Made by a program: the position numbers and the translations under genes | Source of the DNA: Ophiothrix spiculata | Lineage: Eukaryota; Echinodermata; Ophiuroidea; Amphilepidida; Ophiotrichidae | Assembly (NCBI GenBank): GCA_000969725.1 | Contig: JXSR01S002574.1 | Length of the DNA stretch: 24,917 bases | Direction: 5' to 3' (one strand) | The notes under the pieces: model-generated | What the model saw: the letters and a program-made list of their open reading frames with translations, nothing else | Told to the model about the DNA's origin: nothing | Database searches by the model: none | In this document: piece by piece, positions 1 to 10,223 of the stretch | How positions within the stretch are numbered: the stretch's first letter is position 1 | How the letters are laid out: every line of letters starts with the position of its first letter

Positions 1-1392
1 CTACAAGCTAATAGTAACAACATTTGTGAAGATCAATTCTAATCAATTACAATCTAATTTCAAAACGAGAACAGAGTCATTTCGGGGAAGTTCACTCCAT
101 TTCTAAAAGTCATCACTGAAATATAATTGCTTCAATGTGATCAAACAATTAATATATATTTGATGAATCAGGTGTGCTATCTATATTAATAAAGCACCTC
201 ATAGGTTAAAATTAAATATTAACCACCTAATTTGTTGGAAAAAGAGAAAATTTTCTATTAAGTTTGTTTGATATGTTCCTACCCATAGGATAAGTTCATA
301 ATGATCTTACCCAACTTGAACTGTGGCTGCCCTTTATGTTTATCATTATATGCACAAACCAATGTTGTGATCAGTATGTCTTCATGACTTTCAGAATTCT
401 AAGAAAGTGAAATTACCCGACATAGTAAACATCCCCGAAACGACCCTATGTGACATGCCAAATCGAAAGGTGCATCTTGGGTCCTTAAAGTCAAAATTGA
501 GTAATTGGTATCCGTGGAAAACTTGTTTATTCCTCTTCAATATGGTACCAAATTTGTATCAATCTGGTAAAAAGTTACAGCCAAAAACCTAACACTTGCC
601 ATGCATGCAGTCGGATGCAGTTGATGAATTTGGCGTACTCATTTATTGTTACTGGAGTGAAACTTACTGTGCTGTGTCTATGGAGTAATACAATATTTCC
701 AAATATTTTATGTTTCCGCTCTGATTCATTAATATTTTCTTACAATAAAGTTGAAAGACACTTTTATGCACAACATATCAGAGAAAGAGGTTGATACAAA
801 AATTGATTTAGCTGCAAAGATAAATTTTGTAGATTTTTGTCATTCACCTCCAATGCAATGTTTCACATCAAGGAGTAACATGGAACAGCCTCAATTGACC
901 AATCAGAAAACAGAATTCTAGTCTGTGACATCAGTGCGTCCAACAGAATTGATAATAAAAGACTTTGCCGCCAGGATGCACCTATCGATGAGCCGTCACA
1001 TATAACACTAGCTCCAGAGTTTATGATTGTCAAAGAACAGTTGCAATGATCAATTTTTAAAGGACACAATCAGGATTAGAAAATTTAGCCTGAAAGCCAA
1101 ATGTAAATTAATCATTTTGTCAATTTTGAAAACAATTTCCATACTTGGCAACATTTCTTAAACTTGCTTTATATACTATGTCACTGTTGCATTGGAACAT
1201 TTTTGGAAAGTTGATTTTGTCAAATCCAGGAGAGAAAAAAATTTTCTTGCAATTATTGGAATTTAAATTGTCACCCTAAAGTAGAAGCTTTATCAACCTA
1301 ACAACATTATATTCCTCTAAACACTGATCTTTATGTTAGCCTTTGATATTTAGAGTTGTCAACTTGATTCACTTAAATGAAACATCACTAAA

Positions 1393-1845
1393 TATATGTG
1401 ACCCGTCATATCAAATGGTACCGTAAGGGTCCAAAATGAAAATTAATTTTTTTATCTCATCCAAAAGATTATATTTTAAGCTTTAAAATGAAACTTTTGA
1501 TTTTGGTTATTGGATGTTCGATTGCAAAGTAACATCCAAATTAGTAAAAGGCATCAGGCTGATTCAGAAAACTATAGTTCTGAGACAATTGAGTTTACAG
1601 TTTCTGTACTGGTGGTAAAACTTAAATGGAAAAAGGATTTTTATCTCAGTTTTTAAAAACATTTCTCTTATGTTTTGGATGTTTTTGATTAATATGATAG
1701 AATACACTTCAAAGATAATGTTTCTGTTGACATTAAAAATTCGACCTTGGACGTGATTTTTGACTATGCTCAGCCTCAATGGCCCGTATCTCGTAATTTA
1801 CTATGCCGAGGTTAAGGTACCTTTAGATATGATGGGTCACATATA
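1393..1845. mobile_element. 453 bp TIR element (MITE-like)
   Basis: The left end reads TATATGTGACCCGTCATATC and the reverse complement of the right end reads TATATGTGACCCATCATATC. The repeat continues inward with AAATGGTACCGTAAG against TAAAGGTACCTTAAC, about 35 bp of TIR in all. No transposase frame is present, so it is non-autonomous. No clear target-site duplication was seen. Confidence 0.8.
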
Positions 1846-2640
1846 CGTATCAGGTAATAAAAATTTCAGTTGAAACCATACAAATGAGGGCTTAATATAT
1901 TTGTAGTATATTAGTAGTAGACTATATCACCATATTATACAGTGCTTGACAGAACTGTATCGTAAGGACCAAAAGACCCTCGCTCATCAGAAACACATTA
2001 TTACTCATTTTGCCTGGATTTGACAAAACTAACTTTACAAACATGTCTATCAATCAAAATGATTTATCTAATAAAACATTGTTTCTTGATATCAGTTGCA
2101 CCAATCTTTGTCACAGAGTGCGTCCCCAGGTATCTTAGATATTTCCAGGCGGAATAGTCAGGCGGTGGCTAAACCAGAGATGCCAGATAACCTTCCTGTA
2201 TGTAACCGATCTCTGATTTTCAAGTTATTGGTGGGTACCAATTGATGCTTTGTTTTACTACATCTGGGATTCTCAACTAGCAGTGCATGCACCAAATTTG
2301 GCTCTTTGACTGTTACTTTGGTGCTTGCTCTCTCAAAAACAAATATATTAGAAAAACAGATGCATGTGGCACTTTAGTCTACAATTTTCTCATTTATGTG
2401 GTGCATCGTAAGAACTGGTTGAGAACCCCTGTACTAGACGTTTTACAGCCTGTAAGTTTAACACAGAATATTGCAACAAATGTCTCTCCAAAGCTAGCCT
2501 AAAAATGGTTACCATATAAGATTGATATTACCATATAATATTGGATGTTGATAATGTTATATACCGTTTTCATCATACCGTAGTTTGCCAGCAGTATGTG
2601 GCACGTTTTTTCCAGTTTCTGTTTCGCTTAATCAAATCAC

Positions 2641-2808
2641 ATATGTGTACCGCCGCGGCAAAAGGGTCCAGTTGTCGGCTCGTACATGTTGCTCCTTGTA
2701 GCATATCAGCTCATATCTAATGTATGGTGTTTGTATACATCAGATATGCTACAATGAGCAACATGTAGGAGTCGACAACTGGACCCTTTTGCCGCGGCGG
2801 TACACATA
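2641..2808. repeat. Near-perfect 66 bp inverted repeat (foldback hairpin)
   Basis: The left arm 2641-2706 and the right arm to 2808 match as inverted repeats with about three mismatches. Each arm includes ACCGCCGCGGCAAAAGGGTC and the downstream block ACATGTTGCT. The spacer is about 35 bp. The arms are more GC-rich than the surroundings. It could be a foldback element or a MITE reduced to its ends. Confidence 0.85.
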
Positions 2809-2810
2809 TA

Positions 2811-3067
2811 TGATGGCTCACCCCGAAAGGGGGGGGGGGGGGACTTTGCAGATGATATCAATTTTGATTTTATCATTTCATCTCTTACAGCATTTTCTAA
2901 GCTTTAAAATGACACCTTACTTGTTGAAATTGATCAAGGCGATCAAATGTTACAATAGAAAATCTGCTGGAAATTCTTATTATTTTCTTTATTTTTTGCT
3001 GCCTATTTTCATCAGTTTCTCGAAAAGTGTTCTGTCGCAAAGTCCCCCTTGTCAGGGTGAGTCATCA
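2811..3067. mobile_element. 257 bp TIR element with poly-G in one arm
   Basis: The left end TGATGGCTCACCCCGAAAGG leads into a G14 tract (2829-2842) and then ACTTTGCA. The reverse complement of the right end reads TGATGACTCACCCTGACAAG, then GGGGACTTTGCG. The arms are about 30 bp when the G run is collapsed. It starts directly after the hairpin at 2641-2808, so the two may be parts of one composite insertion. An open frame crossing this interval is not a gene. Confidence 0.7.
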
Positions 3068-3268
3068 CATACATCTTCAAAATATGGAACTTTATATGCA
3101 AATTTGTTTGCATTCTTGACAAAAATTAAGAAAGCGTGTCATTTTCTAAATATGGTCAGAACCAAACATAAATGAAACACTGTACCACCTTGTGGGTTTT
3201 TTAAAAAGGGTCACAAGGCCTGTTACATTAGAAGAATATGATCATAATCAACTCAAATTTCAGAATTT

Positions 3269-3530
3269 GGGTCAGTCAATAGTCGGCCTCCAAACAAATT
3301 TTTCGCTACCAAACATTTAGTCACGACGTCAAAATGATGAGTGACTCTAAATAAAATAACTTCAACACTGAGTTAAACCAAATAAAATTTTGCGCTAGAC
3401 TGCACATGTGTTGAATTGAATCAAGGTTAAGTCACTGATGTTTGTTTGATGTTTGTTACCGGTCTATACTTTCAATTCGATCGCAAATATTTGGTGACAT
3501 TTTGTTTGGAGGCTGACTATAGGCCGACCC
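3269..3530. mobile_element. 262 bp TIR element (MITE-like)
   Basis: The left end GGGTCAGTCAATAGTCGGCC continues CTCCAAACAAA. The reverse complement of the right end is GGGTCGGCCTATAGTCAGCC followed by TCCAAACAAAA. Weaker pairing extends inward (TCGCTACCAAACATTT against TGTCACCAAATATTTG). There is no coding content. It lies immediately beyond the candidate CHD1 poly(A) signal. Confidence 0.75.
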
Positions 3531-4254
3531 ATAGTGTGATTTATTCATCTTTAAAAGTTGACAGAATTAGGTGAGGCTTGTAATCACCAGGATCTCCGTT
3601 GATAAAGAAAAACTTTTCTCCATTAATCATGAGTAAAGTATCCAACTTTACTACATATTTGGTGAATACTACACTGAAATAACCAAAAATAAGCAGGTGA
3701 TATAAGGATCTTATTTCATCTTTTGTTTTGATAAAAACCCTTTTCTTGGCACAAGGCAAAATTCATTTTAACCAAATACATTCATCCGTAAATAATAAAT
3801 TGATTTTGTTTAAATTCAAATAGTTAACAACATGTAAATTCTAACAAGTATTTTTTGAACCAGTCAAATTTTTAGGGAAGATCCAAGTTTGAATTTCTCA
3901 ATACTGTAATATCACTTTAACAAGTTCTTGTTGTACAAATACATTGTGCAGATCAGTCACATAGTCCCGTGATTCGCTGCAATTTTCGTCACCAACCAGC
4001 TGCCAATACACAAATAAGTACTCCGTTGTAGTTTACGTTTTGTGGCAAGATAGTCGCCATAGTAACTAGTTGATGTACATTTTGGAATGTCCAAGACACT
4101 ACACGGTAACCGATCATAATCAAATAAATCCAGACTTAGAGAATAGTTTGTCTGATCTCCTTCCTCACTTTGCTTCAAAACAGCAGTTTTTGTTAAATAA
4201 CTGTACAGCTTTCTAAGGTAAAAAAGTAAATAGTCTTTGTGCATGGCCTTCATG
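3520..4254 (-). other. CHD1: Inferred CHD1 3' UTR
   Basis: The sequence after the stop is AU-rich, with no further CHD1-like coding. Reading down the minus strand, the first canonical AATAAA I can find is at 3545-3540, so transcripts would end near 3510-3530, giving a 3' UTR of roughly 0.7 kb. The end is an inference. An AGTAAA variant near 3647-3652 could give a shorter form. Confidence 0.4.
3540..3545 (-). terminator. Candidate poly(A) signal AATAAA
   Basis: The plus strand reads TTTATT, so the minus strand reads AATAAA, the first canonical signal downstream of the CHD1 stop, about 710 bp from it. Cleavage 10-30 bases further on would fall in the terminal inverted repeat of the element at 3269-3530. 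Confidence 0.4.
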
Positions 4255-4543
4255 CTACCTGTCTCCCCCGCCCCATTCTTGTCTGTGATCCCCACGTCGG
4301 TGGTCCGACCTATCCCCTCTGTGGTGATCCCCCCAATCTCGGTCGCGGTGATCAACTTTCCTTCGTTTACTATCGCTGTGAGAGTGGTGGAATCGTTCGT
4401 CTCTACTTCCTGACTGGTGTTGGCTGTGAGATGGGTTGTCCATCTTGTCGCCACGACGTCGGTTCTCATCGCGGCCTCCGTGGTAGCCATGTCGGCCGTG
4501 GTTGGACCCTGACGGATGCTCCCATCTATGTTCACTGTTATAC
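4255..4543 (-). CDS. CHD1: CHD1 window exon 11 (terminal His/Arg/Asp-rich tail and stop)
   Basis: This is the terminal coding exon, 289 bp including the TAG stop at 4255-4257. The acceptor is aattgcag; the first base completes Arg. It encodes 95 residues beginning YNSEHRWEHPSGSNHGRHGY. The end contains FHHSHSDSKRRKVDHRDRDW and GDHHRGDRSDHRRGDHRQEW. About 15 of 95 residues are His, mostly in DHR/DHH units, matching the HRSHSDHR and RKLDDHRSRDHRS style of the human CHD1 C-terminus. KRRK is a possible nuclear localization signal. The stop lies in GACAGGTAGC, which also looks like a weak donor, so a rare extended form cannot be excluded. Frames on either strand that overlap this exon are shadows. 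Confidence 0.88.
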
Positions 4544-5003
4544 CTGCAATTCAAATAGTCAATTACAAACCAAATTAATAAAAACATATAGCATGTAAGG
4601 CATATAGGCAGGTGAGATTCAATACAAAATTTAAATATGTTATTTTTAATGAAGATTGCCTTGCTTTATCATGAAGTTCTTGGTAATGATTAAGATTTTT
4701 TTGTGCGCTATGAAAGGCAGTGGCTGCTACAAAAAGAAAGTGAATACTGCATGGCTGTGAAATAGCTTGATTATCAGAGCATCTGACTTTTGACAATGCT
4801 TGTATATTGGTGCCATGTAACCCTAGATGCTGGATTTGTAACACCAAGCAGAATTTTTAAAGTATCATTTGTTCCCTGTGTATAATTAAATCTTTTTACA
4901 GTATAAACCGATTAGCCACTTTTCACTCAAAATTTACAATGTGTATTTATCAACTGACAAAGACTCATAAATCACTTTCAGCAAACATGAGTTGATTCAT
5001 ATA

Positions 5004-5459
5004 TTTGTGACCTGGGTAAATCCCCCATATGTTGCAACCTATGTGTCACTTCCTTTGAGGACCAATTGAAGTAAAAGAGAGCTTGATTTTGCTACCCAAA
5101 TTTGCAGCACGTTCCCATAAGGCGACAACAATTTTAAAAAAAAACTGTTTTACGGGCCAGACCGACCCTTTTAATTTGCGCTTTTGAAGAATGTTTAAGT
5201 TTTGTCAAAATCATGTAAAATCAGCCATTTTGGGCCAGAATATAATAATTTTGGTAAATTTTTTTGATAAAAAAAAATTCTTTGTAAAAAAAAATCAGTT
5301 TTTTCCCCTTTTTTCAGATGTTTGGGTTACTTTAGGCAAATTTTTTTTTGAGAGGTCCGCCCACCCGTAAAACAGGATATATTTGTTTTGGTCGCCTAAA
5401 CCCTTTTGTACTAAGTAGCCCCCGGGTGCAACATATGGTGGTTTTCCACATCGCATCAT
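5004..5459. mobile_element. Outer TIR element interrupted by a second element
   Basis: The left end around 5004-5037 ends in CCCCATATGTTGCA. The right end, reverse-complemented, reads GTGGAAAACCACCATATGTTGCA in two blocks: GTGGAAAACCACC and then ATATGTTGCA. The 12 bp inner core is exact and the outer part is diverged. Between them sits the 279 bp element at 5120-5398, so this looks like a nested insertion. Confidence 0.5.
5120..5398. mobile_element. 279 bp TIR element, 'TGTTTTACGGG' family
   Basis: The left end is AGGCGACAACAATTT, then CTGTTTTACGGGCCAGACCG. The reverse complement of the right end is AGGCGACCAAAACAAATATA, then CCTGTTTTACGGGTGGGCGG. The TIRs are about 45 bp and imperfect, and the interior is T-rich. 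Related ends occur at 11592-11857, and an internal GACCGACC motif is shared with 16149-16502. Confidence 0.7.
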
Positions 5460-5850
5460 AATTTATAAGCAACCTGCCACTGATTCAAATGAAATAACAC
5501 CATCAGTTTGCTTGATAACACAAAACATTGAACAGAGCTAGTGCAAGCTAGTCAACCATGCGGGAAGGTATAAAGCAAAAACAGCACATCAATTAAGAAC
5601 TGAAACAACAAAACTAAAATATTTTATCCAACTCAAAATTGCAACAAATAGTGTTAACTTTGGTTTACAAAATGGGTTAAAATGTTATGGCTGTTATTTG
5701 TAGTTATCAAATAATAAAAAATAAATAGTTATTACACTAACTTCTGGAGGGAAATAAAATCATTATCAAACAGTGAGAACATGGCTTAGAAAAATGCTGT
5801 ACTTAAAATTAATGAGAGCAGTTTTTGTGTAAGTGATACCAGAATTCAAA

Positions 5851-5851
5851 G

Positions 5852-5886
<35 letters not shown>

Positions 5887-5899
5887 CTGACTGACTGAC
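5851..5899. repeat. (GATT)n/(GACT)n microsatellite
   Basis: A run of about eight or nine GATT units passes directly into three or four GACT units, ending at 5899. An open frame with repeated NQSI on the minus strand is a by-product of this repeat. Confidence 0.95.
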
Positions 5900-5956
5900 A
5901 AAGTGACTGGTTTATGAGTCCCATGTAAGATTTAATGACATTCAGAAATTGTTGAG

Positions 5957-6093
5957 TCCTGGGCCCATATTCATGAAAAACCGCTAACTCTAGTTGGCTG
6001 CTAACTCTTTGTCTACTTGTCAAATTTTAACAGGAATACAAAAGATTAGCAGCCAACTAGAGTTAGCGGTGTTTCATGAATATGGACCCAGGA
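5957..6093. repeat. 137 bp foldback with 46 bp arms
   Basis: The left arm reads TCCTGGGCCCATATTCATGA, then CCGCTAACTCTAGTTGGCTG. The right arm reverse-complements to TCCTGGGTCCATATTCATGA, then the same CCGCTAACTCTAGTTGGCTG. There are about two mismatches over 46 bp and a 40 bp loop. It is non-coding. Confidence 0.9.
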
Positions 6094-6365
6094 TGCTTGA
6101 TTGATACCCTAAAACACTGATGCTTATCAGTGAAACTGTACAAAATTTGACAGGTCAGTGTTGTGAATTTGTAATGATTTTGTAGACTTTATTGAATGAT
6201 GTTAAACTATCTACAAATAATTATATCTCAAGGCCCACAAAATATGGCAAATGGAGAAGTGCTTCATACACAGACTTACAAGGAAATTCTAAACTTTTGA
6301 ACATTTTTAACAACCATGGAGATCAATTAGGGAGCAATGGGGTGCTTTCATACTCATGTAGTTCC

Positions 6366-6608
6366 AGGCCTGTAGTTCTGTAGCTTTGTCGCTGCATGAT
6401 TATATTTTTTGCAATAAGTTGTCGCTTCTGGTTGTCGTAGAAGCTTATGTCGCTGAGATAATTGATATCCTAAAAATTTTGTCGCACTGCAAGACTTTTC
6501 GAGTTGAAATGAATTAAACTTTCCAAGTGATATGAACCTGAAAAGCAGCTGCACAGCTACAAAAGTGTGAAATAAAGGAGACGACAGAGCTACAAAGCTG
6601 CAAAGCTA
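6366..6608. mobile_element. Possible 243 bp TIR element
   Basis: CTGTAGTTCTGTAGCTTTGT at the left matches the reverse complement of the right end, TTGCAGCTTTGTAGCTCTGT, at about 17 of 22 positions including the following CG. The interior has repeated TTGTCGC motifs. It is diverged. Confidence 0.45.
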
Positions 6609-7231
6609 AAGTTAGTATGAAACCAGCATAAATAGATCTGGTTTCAGATTGGATACCCAAAATCTGAATTGATATTTGATGGGGTGTGCTACTGAAGGTT
6701 TGAAACCTATACTCATTTGAATGAATATTTTTTTGGGTAAGATGCAGCAGATTTGACATTTTTGAAAATTTTGAAATTTGACCCATTTCCAAGGGTTTCT
6801 CTGCATCAAAAATGACAGATTATACTCGTTTTATTTAAAATAGGACCTTCATGTATGTTTTTTTTTGTAAAACAATCATGACCAAGTGTAGCAATTGTCT
6901 GGAAAAAGTAACCTACTGGAATGGCATGTCCCCTTGTAGAATTACACGAGTACCCAGAGCACCTTAAATGCGAGTCATTTTTTGACAAACGACTTGGAAT
7001 GATGCTCCATTTAGTGAGGAAGAAAAATTGGACTTATCCCAATTTGAGCTCCATGGTAGTTCATACTGTTGGTAGTTCAACTATTTACAAAAAGAAGTTT
7101 AGAAAATCCTTCAAATCTGTGCTTTCAGAGGACTCAAAGGCAGAGAATTGTCATTTGAGATATTACATTTGTGTCTTTACTAGCTAAAAGCTGAGTATTT
7201 GTTTGAAAGATTGTTGAAACTGTTGTCAATT

Positions 7232-7420
7232 AATCCAGGGGTGTGAGACTATGAGCAAACATATTTTGAAAAACAAGAACTTTTGTACAAAATGAGAAAA
7301 ACACTGAAAAATGCAAAAATTGGTTGAAAATGAATGAAAAAGCTGAAATTTTGCTTTATGCAAATTTTTAAAAAGAGGGAATCAGCTTTCAAAGAGTAAA
7401 TTTCACACCCCTGTAAATCC
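7232..7420. mobile_element. Possible 189 bp TIR element
   Basis: CAGGGGTGTGAGA near the left end pairs with the reverse complement CAGGGGTGTGAAA near the right end. The arms are only 13-16 bp and the interior is A-rich. Confidence 0.4.
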
Positions 7421-7515
7421 TGTTCAAACTAAAAGAGGTCTTTTCGAAACGATTCTCTGGCTAAAATAACCCTATTCAAGCACCCCTTTGCCATTATTGT
7501 GAGCTTTTCTCTCAC

Positions 7516-7641
7516 CTAGAGGAAAATCCATCTCTCTCTCTGGAAGTGGACCGATTCCTTTCTCTAGAACCATAGTTATTGCCATATGAATGGTGATTGT
7601 CATGACGACTGTAATCCCCACTGGTACCATTTCCCCCATGT
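7516..7641 (-). CDS. CHD1: CHD1 window exon 10 (Ser/Arg/Asn/Tyr tail, symmetric exon)
   Basis: This 126 bp exon has acceptor ttactacag and donor gtgaga. Its first base completes Arg from exon 9, then 41 codons follow: HGGNGTSGDYSRHDNHHSYG, NNYGSRERNRSTSRERDGFS and a final S, leaving AG for exon 11. The segment is low-complexity with RS/RE dipeptides (SRERNRSTSRER), similar in style to the DHR/RD/RS tail of human CHD1. It is phase 2 on both sides, like exon 9. The introns on either side are the longest but one in the window (4.6 and 3.0 kb). Confidence 0.82.
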
Positions 7642-7774
7642 CTGTAGTAAAATTGAGTACAAAAGTTGCCCCAAAATGTGTTGTGAATTTGGTTTGACCT
7701 TGTTTACCAATTATTTGTGATTAAAAGTTGAAGAGGTTTGTGTAGGGATAGGAAGAGATAAGCCAATCCAGGCA

Positions 7775-8093
7775 TACTTGTTTTAGCAAACTAGGTTTCA
7801 TGTCGCCCCCTACAACACTTCGTCAGGTTTTGACCCGCTGGATTGGTCACATGACAGACGACTCGGGATGGTTTTGATGGCCTCGTCCCACTCATGCGAT
7901 AGGTTATGTTGCAGTCCTCCCTTTTTGTTCAATGATGGATTTTCCACATGCTCCCTAATTGCCTCAAATTCCTTTCCAGTGCCACTATTTCTCCTTGTCC
8001 AAGATGGAGTCTTTAAAAGTTGACCAAGCCAGTGGTCAAAACCTGACGAAGTGTTGTAGGTGCAACACAAAACATAGTTTACTAAAACAAGTA
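7775..8093. mobile_element. 319 bp TIR element with ~65-75 bp arms
   Basis: The left arm has TACTTGTTTTAGCAAACTAG, then TACAACACTTCGTCAGGTTT and TGACC. The right arm reverse-complements to TACTTGTTTTAGTAAACTAT, then TACAACACTTCGTCAGGTTT and TGACC. Both ends are TA. A minus-strand open frame of 86 codons covers it but shows no transposase features. A 15 bp end-like match (TTTACTAAAACAAGT) recurs near 24895-24910. Confidence 0.85.
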
Positions 8094-10096
8094 AGTCTAG
8101 TAAAAAGATTTACTCCTTTACTCATGTTTACTAGATGACTGAGAATATTCACTCATTAGATTTATAAGCCAATGTGTTACTGTACTGTCATGGGGTAGAA
8201 GTTGTGCCATTAAGTTAGATTAGATATTATATTTAATAAAATACTTCTCTTTTCTCAGCACCAGCTTAACTTTAGAACAAACTCTGTATTTTGTGAGACG
8301 AGGTATATTAAAATGTTGACAATATATACGGGGTTTATCTTTGTCAAGGTGTATGGATTCACAAGCATTGAAGCTATATAGTTGTCCCTCTCAACCTGAT
8401 ATGGAATATATTCAGTTTAATCACTTAAAACAGTCATTTTCAAATCATCACCAGATTCTATTTCTGGTTGCAAGCTAAGGCAAAGTATATTGGACACGCT
8501 TTAGCAATGCATGCATCATACTTTGCAACATCCTGCAAAACATCACTGGCACTTGGAACTAACTGTAAACCTACACAAACTAAAATGCCATAATCATTCA
8601 TCTCTGACAATGGATTGAAGTGATCTACACAGGATAGGTCGTATAAGCATTGAGCAGAGTGCCAAATTCTGAATAAATATGATCACTGACGAAATGCCAA
8701 AATGATGAAAACAAGTTAGAATTTTAAGCTATTAGTTCAATCCAGTAGAATTTCATGAAAATAATAGCACTCACTGCTATTCATGTTTGAGACCATATTA
8801 CCTATGGGGTAGTTTGAGAAGTCATTTGGGCAAGGGTGGAGCTCACAGCCAGTTCTGTGATTCAATAAATGGCCCGACGCAGTCTGTGGTACCAGACGTA
8901 ACATAGCCGTAAGTGCAATTATTTTTCTTGTAAAAATTCAGTATTACATTTAATTTATATTATTTTGAAAAACATTACTTTTTTCATATTTTTGAGTCAG
9001 TTATATCGGGATACCCAAAGATGATTACACTTGCTGATAATAAAGTTAATATTTACTGACTTAGAACATGTAGGCAAGTTTTTTAGTTTTTCCAGGACAT
9101 TCATGGGGAAAACAATCCTCTTGGTTTAACCCCCACCCCAATTTTCCAAGCACAGACATGAGTCTAAAAAATTAAATCAGAAAAGGTAGTAAACAACATG
9201 CACAGTGTGTTCATTTGGCTTCGGATAAAATTCCTGATCTCGTAACATGCTAGACGAGACTTGGTGGCTTTATACTGTGGGGTTACTTGAAAAAAAAAGT
9301 GGGTTCCATGCGCATAGATAGGAGTCATATAAATACCTTTATTTGGTTAAGCACAAAATATCTTTACTTTTGTTTTGTATGGTTTATTAACCAAGGTTCA
9401 AGGTTACTTAGAAAGTGATTTTTTTTTTAAGAAAAGAATTTTTTTGTTTAAGGACATGGATTACGTGGTTTAAAACTATACTATGTCAACATCGATATCT
9501 TTGTATTGCTTCTTAGTTTCAGAAACTGGTTATTTCATAAACATGAAAAATCAATAAATCCTGGTTTTATTCAGCAACATGATACATTATGAAAGTTGAA
9601 ACGTTCTCTTCAAACTGCAATGAAAAAGTATATAAGGTGCTGGAAGTTGAATGGTAGTCCATGTACCATGGATGGGTGCAAAAAGAAGTGTTAGTATATA
9701 ATATCACTAATCAACATGGATTAAAGCACAATAATATCAACTTGTTGGTTAGTTGGTGTTGTGAAAATTGAAAAAAAAAAGCTGCAAATTTCATTATGTT
9801 GAGCTATCTATCACGCCTAGACCTATGAAGTGAGAAAAGTGAGCTTGCTCCAATTTGAAATTTGTTGTGAAGTGATAAAACTTTTAAGCATTGCTAACCC
9901 AAGAAAATTTTCGGAAAAAAGGAAAGTTTTAGCAATACCATGAAATAGCAGGTTTACCTAGATGCGACTCTGCAGCACTTTGTTGCGATAAGACTCATTC
10001 ATATTTTTAAACTGGTGAACAATACACTCTGTTGTAATTGAGTAATTCAATGAAGTGAATATGTCATGTTGCAATAGACTATTTTCCTATTCACGC

Positions 10097-10223
10097 TGAA
10101 AGTACCGTATACAGGAACTTTTGCGCAATCGACCATATTAATACATTGTGCGCACAACGTCATATGCGCACAATGTAAAATATGGTCGGTTGCGCAAAAG
10201 TTCCCATATTTGCGGTACTTTCA
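10097..10223. repeat. 127 bp foldback with ~60 bp arms
   Basis: The left arm is TGAAAGTACCGTATACAGGA, then ACTTTTGCGCAATCGACCAT and ACATTGTGCGCA. The right arm reverse-complements to TGAAAGTACCGCAAATATGG, then ACTTTTGCGCAACCGACCAT and ACATTGTGCGCA. The spacer is almost nil, so it is effectively a palindrome centred near 10160. Confidence 0.9.

Larger units (their letters stand above)
1..3268. other. Region downstream of CHD1, no gene recognised
   Basis: This AT-rich sequence has only short, low-quality open frames. None shows a recognisable domain, and none is flanked by convincing splice sites in a coherent frame. It holds the TIR element at 1393-1845, the hairpin at 2641-2808 and the TIR element at 2811-3067, listed separately. 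I see nothing else that can be named between 1 and 1392 or between 1846 and 2640. Confidence 0.6.
4544..7515 (-). other. CHD1: Intron between CHD1 window exons 10 and 11
   Basis: This 2,972 bp GT...AG intron carries the nested TIR elements at 5004-5459, a microsatellite at 5851-5899, the foldback at 5957-6093 and two weaker TIR elements at 6366-6608 and 7232-7420. No additional tail-like exon was recognised in it. Confidence 0.75.

Noticed and set aside
2720..3175. Plus-strand 151-codon open frame
   Set aside because: It crosses a hairpin arm, a poly-G run (giving a Gly tract) and a TIR element, with no domain-like sequence.
3957..4598. Minus-strand 192-codon frame and plus-strand 119-codon frame
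   Set aside because: Both overlap the terminal CHD1 exon in other frames. The CHD1 frame joins in phase to the upstream exons and has the family composition; these do not.
5766..6023. Minus-strand frame with repeated NQSI
   Set aside because: It is the translation of the GATT/GACT microsatellite.
7810..8070. Minus-strand 86-codon open frame
   Set aside because: It is contained in the 319 bp TIR element and shows no transposase motif.
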